Shown here in pieces: positions 1 through 7,504 of a stretch of 64,000 nt of DNA. This DNA comes from Flavobacterium sp. 123 (lineage in GTDB: Bacteria > Bacteroidota > Bacteroidia > Flavobacteriales > Flavobacteriaceae), in the NCBI RefSeq assembly GCF_003634825.1, contig NZ_RBXD01000001.1, forward strand, positions 2,626,501 through 2,690,500, written 5' to 3'. Numbering within the stretch: the first letter of the stretch is position 1; the number at the start of each line of letters is the position of its first letter. The translations under genes were made by a program, and so were the position numbers. The notes beneath the pieces are model-generated. The model had not been told where the DNA came from and made no database searches. It worked only from the letters and a program-made list of their open reading frames with translations.

Positions 1-387
1 CAACAAAAAACCACTGAAGCATATTATTGGATAAGCAAAAACGGCAATATTTATTCCAAAACCTAATGTTGCTAAAATCCAACTGGCTAATGTTGTCCCT
101 AAATTGGCTCCTAGAATAATTGCTATTGCATTTTTGACGCTGAATACACCAGCACCAACAAATGCTAATACCATTAAGGAAATCATGGAACTACTTTGAA
201 GAACTACTGTAATTATAATGCCTCCAGCAACTGCGCTAATGTTGTTTTTGGTTATTTTTTGGAGAAATAATTTAAAATTCCTACCAGAAAGATTTTTTAA
301 AGATTCTTCTAGCAGATGCATGGCAAAAAGGAATAAACCAATTCCCGCTCCAATTTTAAAGATAGTATTTAGGATTTCTATAGTCAT
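1..387 (-). CDS. Na/Pi cotransporter family protein (3' end cut by the window edge)
   Basis: Only the first 129 residues lie in the window; the gene runs off its left edge. The translation is strongly hydrophobic and contains two hallmarks of the Na/phosphate cotransporter (NptA/PF02690) family: a QSSS motif at residues 64-67 and a GANLGTT motif at 93-99, in the first of the two inverted repeats typical of the family. It should sit in the inner membrane and move phosphate with sodium, although some relatives export phosphate. The start is the ATG read from 385-387; the upstream gene is co-oriented, 93 bases away. Family is clear; substrate is inferred from the family. Confidence 0.85.
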   Translation of the reverse strand, partial: MTIEILNTIFKIGAGIGLFLFAMHLLEESLKNLSGRNFKLFLQKITKNNISAVAGGIIITVVLQSSSMISLMVLAFVGAGVFSVKNAIAIILGANLGTTLASWILATLGFGINIAVFAYPIICFSGFLL

Positions 388-480
388 AAAGTAAATTAAA
401 GATAATCATTAATGATATATCATCAAATTTTAGAACTATAATATTCCCTAGTTGACATAAAGTTAGTTTGGTTAAAAAAA

Positions 481-930
481 TTATTTTTTAAGCGTAAAAC
501 CCACTGGAACCATCAAAATTCCTTTCTCATAAATGTTCAGATATAATTTCACAGGTGTTTTTTGACCGTCCCATTTTATTTCATATACATCTAAGAAACC
601 AGCTCCCATGTCGCTTCTTTTTGTTGGAAAAGGACAACAGCTTTCTAATTTGGTAAAAGTGATTTTTTCACCTTTTGGACCAGCCAAAGCATTCAGAAAA
701 CGCTCTTGATTTATATTTTCATCTCTGCTATTTCTAAAAAAAACATTGATGGGATAATCTTTGTCATATCCATATTTTTTGTCGGTACTGAATTTAGTAA
801 TTACAAAAGTATTGTTACTCGTCAATTCAGGATATGGAGCATTATTATCCACGTTTTTTATAGTTGATTTTATGCTTCCGCAAGAAGTAAAAAGTATTGA
901 TAACACTACAAAAAGAATTATTTTTTTCAT
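481..930 (-). CDS. conserved lipoprotein of unknown function
   Basis: A 149-residue protein with a lipoprotein signal peptide (lipobox FTSC, Cys17), so it is probably anchored in the envelope. The mature part has a CCPFP motif (Cys98-Cys99) and a conserved-looking segment ERFLNALAGPKGE. From memory, similar flavobacterial proteins sometimes carry the name 2-dehydro-3-deoxyphosphooctonate aldolase. That name is not credible here: the protein is about half the length of a KdsA barrel and is secreted. A -7-like box TATATTTG lies about 85 bases upstream of the ATG. No function can be assigned. Confidence 0.8.
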   Translation of the reverse strand: MKKIILFVVLSILFTSCGSIKSTIKNVDNNAPYPELTSNNTFVITKFSTDKKYGYDKDYPINVFFRNSRDENINQERFLNALAGPKGEKITFTKLESCCPFPTKRSDMGAGFLDVYEIKWDGQKTPVKLYLNIYEKGILMVPVGFTLKK

Positions 931-1015
931 GGATTTTTCTTTAGATTTAATTTGAGCTACTCAAAGCTAATGGTCTATTTTTTGATAGAATCTCACTTTG
1001 ATTATTTTAGTAATA

Positions 1016-1023
1016 CAAATATA
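1016..1023 (-). promoter_or_regulatory. candidate -7 box for the lipoprotein gene
   Basis: The minus strand reads TATATTTG, a match to the Bacteroidetes -7 consensus TAnnTTTG, upstream of the lipoprotein start at 930. No TTG is found at the matching -33 distance, so the call is tentative. Confidence 0.3.
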
Positions 1024-1100
1024 TGTAGAACTTTTAAAGTCGTGCTTAGCATAAACAATAATTATGTCTTAATTGTGATAATTTTAAAAGACTTAATTCT

Positions 1101-1108
1101 TATTTTTG
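1101..1108 (+). promoter_or_regulatory. candidate -7 box for the YeeE/YedE gene pair
   Basis: TATTTTTG followed by CC, 18 bases before the ATG at 1127, matches TAnnTTTG. The nearest upstream TTG (1073-1075) is 25 bases away, longer than the usual spacing. Confidence 0.35.
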
Positions 1109-1126
1109 CCTAAAAATAAATAAAAA

Positions 1127-1684
1127 ATGGATATTATTTTTCAAACATGGCCTTGGTACGTTTCCGGTTTTTTAATTGGTATGATTATGCTTTGTTTGAC
1201 TTATTTTGGCAAGACTTTTGGGATGTCGTCAAATTTACAAACCTTATGTTCAATGACTGGTATAGGAAAGAGAGTTCCTTTTTTCGATTATGATTGGAAA
1301 GCAAAGCGTTGGAATTTAGTAGTAGTTTTAGGCGCAATGCTCGGAGGTTTTGTTGCGACTAATTTTATGAACGATCCTTCTAATGTGGCAATAAATCCTA
1401 AAACAATTGCACAATTAGCTCAAATGGGAATTGATGCTCCCAATGGAAAATTGCTTCCTGATTTTCTTTTTGGAAATCAAATTTTCGAATCACCTAAGAG
1501 TATTTTGATTTTGATTATTGGTGGGATTCTAATTGGTTTTGGAACTCGTTATGCTAATGGTTGTACTTCTGGTCATGCAATTTCTGGTTTGAGTAATTTA
1601 CAACTACCGTCTTTAAAAGCAGTTATTGGATTTTTTCTGGGTGGATTAATTATGTCTCATTTTTTATTACCACTTATTTTTTAA
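1127..1684 (+). CDS. YeeE/YedE family sulfur-compound transporter, first subunit
   Basis: A 185-residue membrane protein with about four to five hydrophobic segments. The segment NGCTSGH (Cys146 to His150) is the signature of the YeeE/YedE family, whose better known members import thiosulfate by relaying it along membrane cysteines. A second cysteine, Cys41, lies in the first half. The next gene follows after 3 bases and carries the matching partner motif, so the two together probably form one transporter split into two half-size proteins, as in PmpA/PmpB-type pairs. Family is well supported; the substrate (thiosulfate or another reduced sulfur species) is inferred. Confidence 0.85.
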   Translation: MDIIFQTWPWYVSGFLIGMIMLCLTYFGKTFGMSSNLQTLCSMTGIGKRVPFFDYDWKAKRWNLVVVLGAMLGGFVATNFMNDPSNVAINPKTIAQLAQMGIDAPNGKLLPDFLFGNQIFESPKSILILIIGGILIGFGTRYANGCTSGHAISGLSNLQLPSLKAVIGFFLGGLIMSHFLLPLIF

Positions 1685-1687
1685 ATT

Positions 1688-2101
1688 ATGAAAGCATTAA
1701 AATTTTTAATTGTTGGATTTGTTTTTGGTATTGTTCTCACAAAATCAGAGGCTGTTTCTTGGTATAGAATTTATGAAATGTTTCAATTTCAATCTTTCCA
1801 TATGTACGGAATTATTGGAGTTGCAGTTGCAACGGGTTTAATAGGGATTCAAATCATCAAAAGAAACAATATTAAAGACATTAAAGGATTGCCTATAGTA
1901 ATTCAAGATAAAGAGGAGGGTTCTGCTCGGTATTGGATTGGCGGATTGTTTTTTGGACTCGGTTGGGCTTTGGTTGGTTCGTGTCCTGGTCCTATATTTA
2001 TACTTCTTGGAGCTGGGTTTTTACCCGTAATTTTTGTTCTTTTAGGAGCTTTGGTGGGAACTTTTATCTATGGAATATTGAAAGATAAATTGCCTCATTA
2101 A
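1688..2101 (+). CDS. YeeE/YedE family sulfur-compound transporter, second subunit (DUF6691-like)
   Basis: A 137-residue membrane protein starting 3 bases after the stop of its partner. It has a motif GSCPGP around Cys99, which corresponds to the second cysteine signature of the YeeE/YedE family. At this length it is half of a full YeeE and would need its neighbour to form a pore. Both genes end at a strong hairpin shared with the convergent lysoplasmalogenase gene. No sulfurtransferase (rhodanese) or metallo-beta-lactamase gene is next to the pair in this window, although such genes are common companions of these transporters. Confidence 0.85.
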   Translation: MKALKFLIVGFVFGIVLTKSEAVSWYRIYEMFQFQSFHMYGIIGVAVATGLIGIQIIKRNNIKDIKGLPIVIQDKEEGSARYWIGGLFFGLGWALVGSCPGPIFILLGAGFLPVIFVLLGALVGTFIYGILKDKLPH

Positions 2102-2125
2102 CAAGATCAAAATCAATTTTAAGTG

Positions 2126-2153
2126 TAACATTTTCTAATATTAGAGAATGTTA
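2126..2153. terminator. bidirectional terminator between convergent genes
   Basis: A 13-base stem (2126-2138 with 2141-2153, one T-G pair) with a 2-base loop, followed by seven T on the plus strand. It overlaps the stop codon of the minus-strand lysoplasmalogenase gene. Confidence 0.75.
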
Positions 2154-2822
2154 TTTTTTTTCATTCAAATTTAAAATTCCGTTTACAATAAAGTATTGTG
2201 CAGCAATGTAAGTAGCCATTATTAAGAAAGAATTTAATGGAATGGGGCTGTAAAATTTATTGAAAGCCAAAATACTATCAGAACTTACAAAAAATAGTGC
2301 TCCTAATAAAACCGAATTCCCGGCGTTATTATTCCATTTTAAACTTCCTTTAAAAGCAAAATACAACATAGTGGTTATGACCATTGCATAAACCAAAACA
2401 GGAATTTTCAAAGGTCCTAATTTTGGAAATAATGTGAATATCATACTCGCGAAATAAATCAGAATTACACAAACACCAGACCAATACGTTGTTTTATTGA
2501 TAGGATTATTAGATTCTAATTGCTTCTTAAATACTATAATATAAATTAGGTGTGATAGTAAGAACGCTACTAATCCAAGTATAAAATACAATTCTCCACG
2601 ATCTGCAAATAGTAATATGTTATCTCCAATCCAGGAAAAAAAAAGTGCGCTTAGTAAGAACTTTTTAGAATCAAATTTTGCGGAAAAATAAACTGCTAAA
2701 AGTAAAAATACAATCAAAAAAGGTTTTAAATACCAAGCAAATTTTTCGTACTCAAAAAGGGTAATCAAAAGATAAATAATGCTAAAACCAATATATCCTT
2801 TTAATATTAATTTGTTTTTCAT
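2151..2822 (-). CDS. lysoplasmalogenase family protein (YhhN/TMEM86)
   Basis: A 223-residue protein with about eight membrane segments, matching the YhhN/TMEM86 fold. Conserved polar residues of the family are visible: Lys33 in helix 2, Asp67 in a GDN motif, and Asp182 in an SD motif followed by FNKFY. Characterised members hydrolyse the vinyl-ether bond of lysoplasmalogens, giving an aldehyde and a glycerophospho-head group. The gene starts 15 bases after the upstream alkylglycerol-monooxygenase-like gene, so the two are probably cotranscribed and both concern ether lipids. Family is clear; the actual substrate in this organism is unknown. Confidence 0.85.
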   Translation of the reverse strand: MKNKLILKGYIGFSIIYLLITLFEYEKFAWYLKPFLIVFLLLAVYFSAKFDSKKFLLSALFFSWIGDNILLFADRGELYFILGLVAFLLSHLIYIIVFKKQLESNNPINKTTYWSGVCVILIYFASMIFTLFPKLGPLKIPVLVYAMVITTMLYFAFKGSLKWNNNAGNSVLLGALFFVSSDSILAFNKFYSPIPLNSFLIMATYIAAQYFIVNGILNLNEKK

Positions 2823-2837
2823 GAAGTTGTTTTAAAA

Positions 2838-4103
2838 TTATGCAAAAGCAATTTTTTCTTTATCAAAATTGATATTTATAAAATAGATGTTAATCAATAA
2901 TGATAGGGTTAAATATCCCATAACAAGATAATTAGCAAATGAAAATAATTGATTCATTCCAAACCAATCTCCAAAATAAATCAGGATACTAAATCCAAAA
3001 ACAAATCGAATACTTTCCCAAAACAAAGAAAATTTTCGGGTATCCATTAATTCAGTATAACTATAAACGCTTAAGAATATAAAAGCGCCGTAAACAAATA
3101 CATTTGGTAACCCAATAGTTGAAATAAAGCTATACAAGTAACTAATAAACAATAGTGTTGTTAATGCTTGAAATAGGGACCAATAGATAATTTTTTTTGA
3201 ATTTTCTGTTCCGTATTTTTTAAAATCATAGACATTAGTAATTTTATTTACAGGATATTTTTCCTCAAAATTTTCTGGACGCCAACCGGTTGGTTTGAAC
3301 CAAATTGTAAATTTGTCTTTCCAATTTTCTGCTCTCCACGCATCGGTGATTAGTAATCCAAGATGTTGAAAATTTATCCGAATAGGATTCCAAGTATGCG
3401 CTGGTCTCGTAATTCCAAAAACTGGAGGAACCGTGTCTAATTCTGCCTGAAAAGTACCAAATAACTTATCCCAAAAAATGAAAATTTGGGAATGATTTTT
3501 ATCCATATATTCAGGGTTAATTGCATGATGTACTCTATGATGTGATGGCGAAACGAGAATATTTTCAAGAAAACCAATTTTTTTGATGTGTTTAGTATGA
3601 TACCAAAATTGTAGGAATAAATGAAAAGGAAGTATGATCGCAATTACTTTTGAAGGAACTCCTAAAAGTGCAGCGGGAATAAGTAAAAAGGTAAATAAAT
3701 TTACAAAACTTGAAATGGGTTGGCGTAAAGCACAGGCTAAATTAAATTCTTCACTACTATGATGGATAGCATGTTTGTTCCATAAAAAATTAATTTGATG
3801 GGATAAACGATGGCTCCAATAGCCATAAAAATCAATAGCTATAAAACCTATTATGTAAGCCGTTACAGATGCTTCTAAGTTAAAAATTGCAATTTTAGAA
3901 ACAATCCAATCGTATGAAATTAAGGTAATACTTAGACCTAAAACATCTTTTAGAGAATTTACCATGCCTGAGCTTACACTTGAAACAGAATCCATATTAG
4001 GAGCAGTATCTTCTCCTTTATAATGTCCGTATAGTTTTTCAAGTATAATCAATGTCAAAAAAACAGGCATTGCAATAACTAAAATTTTACCGTATTCTTC
4101 CAT
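2838..4103 (-). CDS. sterol desaturase family protein resembling alkylglycerol monooxygenase (AGMO/TMEM195)
   Basis: A 421-residue integral membrane di-iron oxygenase of the fatty-acid-hydroxylase superfamily. The histidine clusters are complete: H98xxxH102, H111xxHH115 and H189xxHH193. The surroundings (HHSSEEFNL, SPSHHRVHH, FWDKLFGTF) closely resemble, as I recall it, animal alkylglycerol monooxygenase, which cleaves O-alkyl ether lipids using tetrahydrobiopterin. The C-terminal 130 residues hold several more membrane helices. The frame extends 7 codons upstream to a TTG at 4122-4124, but that TTG is part of a TATATTTG -7 box, so the ATG at 4103 is preferred. It is followed directly by a lysoplasmalogenase gene. 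Confidence 0.85.
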   Translation of the reverse strand: MEEYGKILVIAMPVFLTLIILEKLYGHYKGEDTAPNMDSVSSVSSGMVNSLKDVLGLSITLISYDWIVSKIAIFNLEASVTAYIIGFIAIDFYGYWSHRLSHQINFLWNKHAIHHSSEEFNLACALRQPISSFVNLFTFLLIPAALLGVPSKVIAIILPFHLFLQFWYHTKHIKKIGFLENILVSPSHHRVHHAINPEYMDKNHSQIFIFWDKLFGTFQAELDTVPPVFGITRPAHTWNPIRINFQHLGLLITDAWRAENWKDKFTIWFKPTGWRPENFEEKYPVNKITNVYDFKKYGTENSKKIIYWSLFQALTTLLFISYLYSFISTIGLPNVFVYGAFIFLSVYSYTELMDTRKFSLFWESIRFVFGFSILIYFGDWFGMNQLFSFANYLVMGYLTLSLLINIYFININFDKEKIAFA

Positions 4104-4121
4104 AAAACATGCATTTTTATT

Positions 4122-4129
4122 CAAATATA
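4122..4129 (-). promoter_or_regulatory. candidate -7 box for the AGMO-lysoplasmalogenase operon
   Basis: The minus strand reads TATATTTG, ending 18 bases before the preferred ATG. This fits TAnnTTTG and argues against using the in-frame TTG inside it as a start. A clear -33 TTG is not seen. Confidence 0.4.
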
Positions 4130-4188
4130 AAATAAAAGCACTTATTTTTTGAATTATTGGTGAAAATTAATGCGAAAACTATTAAATA

Positions 4189-4464
4189 TTAAATAATCTC
4201 AGCGCTTAATCCAGCCTCCAAGAGTTGTGTGCATTGCGGTTTTAGTTTGTCATAAGGCCCTGTTTTTACAGTGCATTTTCCGTTGTAATGAACAATTAAA
4301 GAGCATTGTTCTGCTTGTTCAGCAGTGTGGTTGCAAACACGTATTAAAGTGTCAATTACGTGATCAAAGGTGTTTACATCATCGTTGTAAACAATTATTT
4401 CGTTATCTATTGAAGTGGCTTCTTTGACACGAACTCTTTCTTTTACTTTTTCTTTAGTACTCAT
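4189..4464 (-). CDS. clpS: ATP-dependent Clp protease adaptor protein ClpS
   Basis: A 91-residue protein whose core VYNDDVNTFDHVIDTLIRV is the ClpS signature. The NDD/NTFD segment contributes to the N-degron pocket. It would bind proteins with bulky hydrophobic N-terminal residues and hand them to ClpA/ClpC for degradation in the cytoplasm. Length is normal. It is the last gene of a minus-strand group beginning with DUF1599 and including tpiA and prmA, 41 bases after a methyltransferase gene. Confidence 0.95.
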   Translation of the reverse strand: MSTKEKVKERVRVKEATSIDNEIIVYNDDVNTFDHVIDTLIRVCNHTAEQAEQCSLIVHYNGKCTVKTGPYDKLKPQCTQLLEAGLSAEII

Positions 4465-4505
4465 TTTTAGATAATTTTGGGGTTTAAATAAAAATACAGT
4501 TTGAT

Positions 4506-5117
4506 TTATCTCTTTTTAAAAACACAAAAAACAAAATTTTGTATCGTTTCAAAAGGTGTTTTGTGGTCTTGATTGATACAATTTACTTTTTCAAATTCAC
4601 TGTAAAATTGCTTTTCGAGTGTTGTTTCTGTATATTGTTTTATCTCAAGTCCACTACATTTAGTTGGCCCTTTGTCTGAAAATGTTCCAATAATTAAAAA
4701 TTTCGCAACCCATTTTTCAACAACAGATAAATATATATTAATCTGTTCAGTAGAAGTCAAAAAATGAAAAGTTGCTCTGTCATGCCAAATATCATACTTT
4801 GTATCTGGTTTGAATTCTGTAATATCAGAAACAATCCATTTAATTTTTTTGCTTTTTTCTCCAAGACGTTCTTTTGCTCGCTCTAATGCATTCGCAGAAA
4901 TATCCAAAACAGTTATGTCTTCGTATCCTTCGGCTACTAAATAATCAACAAGTTTGCTGTCGCCGCCTCCAATATCAATAATTTTCGCACTTTTTCCTAA
5001 ATTAGTTTCTTTAATAAAGTCAAGAGAAATTTTAGGATTTTCTTGTGTCCAGCTTACTTCATTGGGTAGCTTTGTTTTGTAAATTGTTTCCCAATGATTT
5101 TTGCGATTAGTGTCCAT
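4506..5117 (-). CDS. class I SAM-dependent methyltransferase, substrate unknown
   Basis: A 203-residue cytoplasmic protein with a Rossmann methyltransferase core: motif I IIDIGGGDS at residues 46-54, the acidic end of the second strand (VLDIS, about 74-78) and a motif IV-like segment around WHDRATFHFL. The N-terminus HWETIYKTK is typical of small orphan methyltransferases annotated as methyltransferase domain or METTL12-like. It lies between prmA (18-base gap) and clpS (41-base gap), which suggests cotranscription but not necessarily shared function. The target cannot be read from the sequence. Confidence 0.75.
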   Translation of the reverse strand: MDTNRKNHWETIYKTKLPNEVSWTQENPKISLDFIKETNLGKSAKIIDIGGGDSKLVDYLVAEGYEDITVLDISANALERAKERLGEKSKKIKWIVSDITEFKPDTKYDIWHDRATFHFLTSTEQINIYLSVVEKWVAKFLIIGTFSDKGPTKCSGLEIKQYTETTLEKQFYSEFEKVNCINQDHKTPFETIQNFVFCVFKKR

Positions 5118-5135
5118 GTTATTGATTTTCAGATA

Positions 5136-5969
5136 CTAATTTACGTATTTTAAAGAAACCCAATTGTTTCTTTGAAATTTTTTAACATAAGTTAAGCCTT
5201 TTTCTGTACAGGAAGCATCTATAAATGGAATATCTTCTTCGTAAAATCCGCTAAATAGAATAGTTCCTTTTGGATTTAGAGAATCTACATAGCTTTGCAT
5301 GTCATTTAGCAAAATATTTCTGTTGATATTCGCAATTATTAAATCGTATTTTTTTCCTTCTAACAAAGCGGCATCACCTTCGTAAACAGTAATGTGCTTG
5401 CAATTATTGCGCTCTGCATTTTCGATTGAATTTAAGTAGCACCAGTTGTCAATATCAATAGCATCAATAGGTTGAGCACCTTTCATTTCGGCAAGAATTG
5501 CTAAAATTGCAGTTCCGCAACCCATATCAAGCGTTTTCATTCCTTTGACATCTATTTCTAATAAATGTTGAATCATCATGTGGGTAGTTTCGTGATGTCC
5601 TGTTCCAAAACTCATTTTTGGTTCAATAACAATATCAAATTCAGCATTGGTTTTAGGGTGAAATGGCGCACGAACATGACAATTTCCTTCCACATCTATT
5701 GGCTCAAAATTCTTTTCCCATTCTTCATTCCAATTGATTTGTTCAATTTCTTCGAAAGTGTAATCAATTTTGAATTCCTCAGATTGCAATATAAAAATAC
5801 CATCAAGAATCATTTCATCCCATAAATCTTTCTGAACATAGGCAGAAATTCCTGTTTCAGTTTCAGTAAAGCTTTCAAATGCTTTTTCACCTAATTCAGC
5901 AATTAAAATTTCTGAACCTAATTCTTTTGGTTCTATAGTAAAATGATATCCAATATATATGTTTGACAT
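5136..5969 (-). CDS. prmA: ribosomal protein L11 methyltransferase PrmA
   Basis: A 277-residue SAM-dependent methyltransferase. The N-terminal third is the L11-recognition domain. It is followed by the PrmA hallmark MSFGTGHHETT (about residues 119-129), motif I LDMGCGTAI (147-155) and IIANINRNIL, the family's N-P/N-x-x motif region. PrmA methylates lysine side chains and the N-terminus of ribosomal protein L11. Length is slightly below the E. coli enzyme, as usual in Bacteroidetes. It sits between tpiA, from which a terminator separates it, and the methyltransferase and clpS. Confidence 0.93.
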   Translation of the reverse strand: MSNIYIGYHFTIEPKELGSEILIAELGEKAFESFTETETGISAYVQKDLWDEMILDGIFILQSEEFKIDYTFEEIEQINWNEEWEKNFEPIDVEGNCHVRAPFHPKTNAEFDIVIEPKMSFGTGHHETTHMMIQHLLEIDVKGMKTLDMGCGTAILAILAEMKGAQPIDAIDIDNWCYLNSIENAERNNCKHITVYEGDAALLEGKKYDLIIANINRNILLNDMQSYVDSLNPKGTILFSGFYEEDIPFIDASCTEKGLTYVKKFQRNNWVSLKYVN

Positions 5970-6025
5970 GTTTGTTTTTTTTGCAAAGGTAGTATTTCTC
6001 TTTTTTAAAGAATAGTTAAAAGCAA

Positions 6026-6058
6026 AAAAAGAGGTTTGATTCTATCAAACCTCTTTTT
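6026..6058 (-). terminator. Rho-independent terminator after tpiA
   Basis: A perfect 15-base stem (6026-6040 with 6044-6058) with a 3-base loop. On the minus strand it is followed by a T run, and it lies 20 bases after the tpiA stop. It should reduce read-through from tpiA into prmA. Confidence 0.8.
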
Positions 6059-6077
6059 ATTTTTATTTAAAGGATAA

Positions 6078-6830
6078 TTATATAGCGTTTACAATTGCTA
6101 CAAAATCATCTGCTTTAAGAGCTGCACCACCAATAAGACCTCCGTCTACATCTGGTTTAGAGAAAATTTCTTTAGCGTTTTCTGGTTTTACACTTCCTCC
6201 ATAAAGAATAGAAACATCATCAGCAATATCACTTCCGTAAGCTTTACGAACAGTTTCTCTGATAAATTCGTGCATTTCTTGCGCTTGTTCTGGCGAAGCT
6301 GTTTCACCAGTTCCAATAGCCCAAACTGGCTCGTATGCTAAAACAATATTTTCCCAATCTTTAGCATTGATATGGAATAAACCATCTTTCAATTGGTTTT
6401 CAACTACATTAAAATGGTTGCTTGATTGACGGTCTTTCAACTCTTCACCGAAACAAAAAATAACAGTCATATCATGTTCAAGTGCAGTATCAACTTTACT
6501 TGCGATTAAAGCGTCTGTTTCATGAAAAATAGCTCTACGCTCTGAATGTCCAAGAATTACAGTATTTACACCTACGCTTTTAAGCATATCTGCTGAAATT
6601 TCACCTGTAAAAGCTCCACTTTCTGCTTGATGTACGTTTTGTGCAGCAACATCAATATTTGTAAATTCTAAATGATCAACAGCAGATGCCAAGTTTACAA
6701 AAGTAGGTGCTACAATTACTTGTGCATTACTTTCAGTAGGTATTTTTGCTATTAATTCATTCAATAAATCTTCAGTTTGTTCTGCGTTTTTATGCATTTT
6801 CCAGTTTCCTGCTACAATCTTCTTTCTCAT
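6078..6830 (-). CDS. tpiA: triosephosphate isomerase
   Basis: A 250-residue TIM barrel converting dihydroxyacetone phosphate to glyceraldehyde 3-phosphate in glycolysis and gluconeogenesis. All catalytic residues are visible: Asn9 and Lys11 in NWKMHK, His95 in ILGHSERR, Glu167 in YEPVWAIGTG (the latter including flexible loop 6), and the phosphate-binding LYGGSVKPEN near the C-terminus. Length is standard. It follows the TlpA-like gene after 31 bases and is closed by its own terminator. Confidence 0.97.
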   Translation of the reverse strand: MRKKIVAGNWKMHKNAEQTEDLLNELIAKIPTESNAQVIVAPTFVNLASAVDHLEFTNIDVAAQNVHQAESGAFTGEISADMLKSVGVNTVILGHSERRAIFHETDALIASKVDTALEHDMTVIFCFGEELKDRQSSNHFNVVENQLKDGLFHINAKDWENIVLAYEPVWAIGTGETASPEQAQEMHEFIRETVRKAYGSDIADDVSILYGGSVKPENAKEIFSKPDVDGGLIGGAALKADDFVAIVNAI

Positions 6831-6861
6831 TTTAGTTGTATTTATATTAAATTTTCGTTTT

Positions 6862-7356
6862 TTATTTTAAGCCTTTTAGAGTTTCGTTTATTTTGTCAAA
6901 ATCAGTTTCTATGGCACGGTACAAAACAATTTTTCCAGTTTTATCAAGAATAATATATCTTGGAATCCAGTCTAAGTCAATTGCCTTCCCGAAGACTCCT
7001 TTCATTTGGTCGTTAGCCATATAATGTTCTCCTTTTAGTTCGTGTTTTTCAATACCAGCTTTCCATTTATCGGCTGTTTTATCCATAGAAATGAATACGT
7101 AATCAACATCAGGATTATTTGCTTGTAATTCTTTTATTTTAGGCATTGCTTTTACACAATCGCCACACCATGATGCCCATATTTCAATTACTAAAGTTTT
7201 TCCTTTGTGTTTTTTTATAATATTTTTAAAAGGAACTTGACCATTATCAGTTGCTAATAAAGTTTCTGATAAAGCTTCTTTTGAAAATGAAGATTTTTGT
7301 GCGTTAGTGCATGAAAAAGTGATGAAAGCGATAAATAAGGCAAATATTTTTTTCAT
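6862..7356 (-). CDS. TlpA-family thioredoxin-like lipoprotein
   Basis: A 164-residue thioredoxin-fold protein with a redox motif WCGDC (Cys64, Cys67) and the downstream cis-proline region (DWIPRYIILD). The N-terminus is a lipoprotein signal (FSC, Cys16), so it acts in the periplasm attached to a membrane. TlpA/ResA-like proteins reduce disulfides, for example during cytochrome c maturation. The upstream DoxX/BT_3928 gene also encodes a membrane protein with a thioredoxin-like C-terminal part, so the pair may form a periplasmic redox unit (inference). A TAACTTTG box lies just upstream. Confidence 0.88.
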   Translation of the reverse strand: MKKIFALFIAFITFSCTNAQKSSFSKEALSETLLATDNGQVPFKNIIKKHKGKTLVIEIWASWCGDCVKAMPKIKELQANNPDVDYVFISMDKTADKWKAGIEKHELKGEHYMANDQMKGVFGKAIDLDWIPRYIILDKTGKIVLYRAIETDFDKINETLKGLK

Positions 7357-7372
7357 TTATTTTAAATTTTCA

Positions 7373-7380
7373 CAAAGTTA
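7373..7380 (-). promoter_or_regulatory. candidate -7 box before the TlpA-like gene
   Basis: The minus strand reads TAACTTTG, fitting TAnnTTTG, 16 bases before the start codon in the 148-base gap after the BT_3928 gene. No -33 TTG at the expected distance. It may allow tlpA-tpiA to be transcribed separately. Confidence 0.35.
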
Positions 7381-7504
7381 ATCAAAGAAATGGAAAGAGG
7401 TTGACGGATTTAAAAATTTTGAAACTACATTCCTAAAAAAAGCAAGCAATATCGTTATAGTTAATAAAATTATTAAACTTAAATGTGGTCTAATAATTTT
7501 ATTG

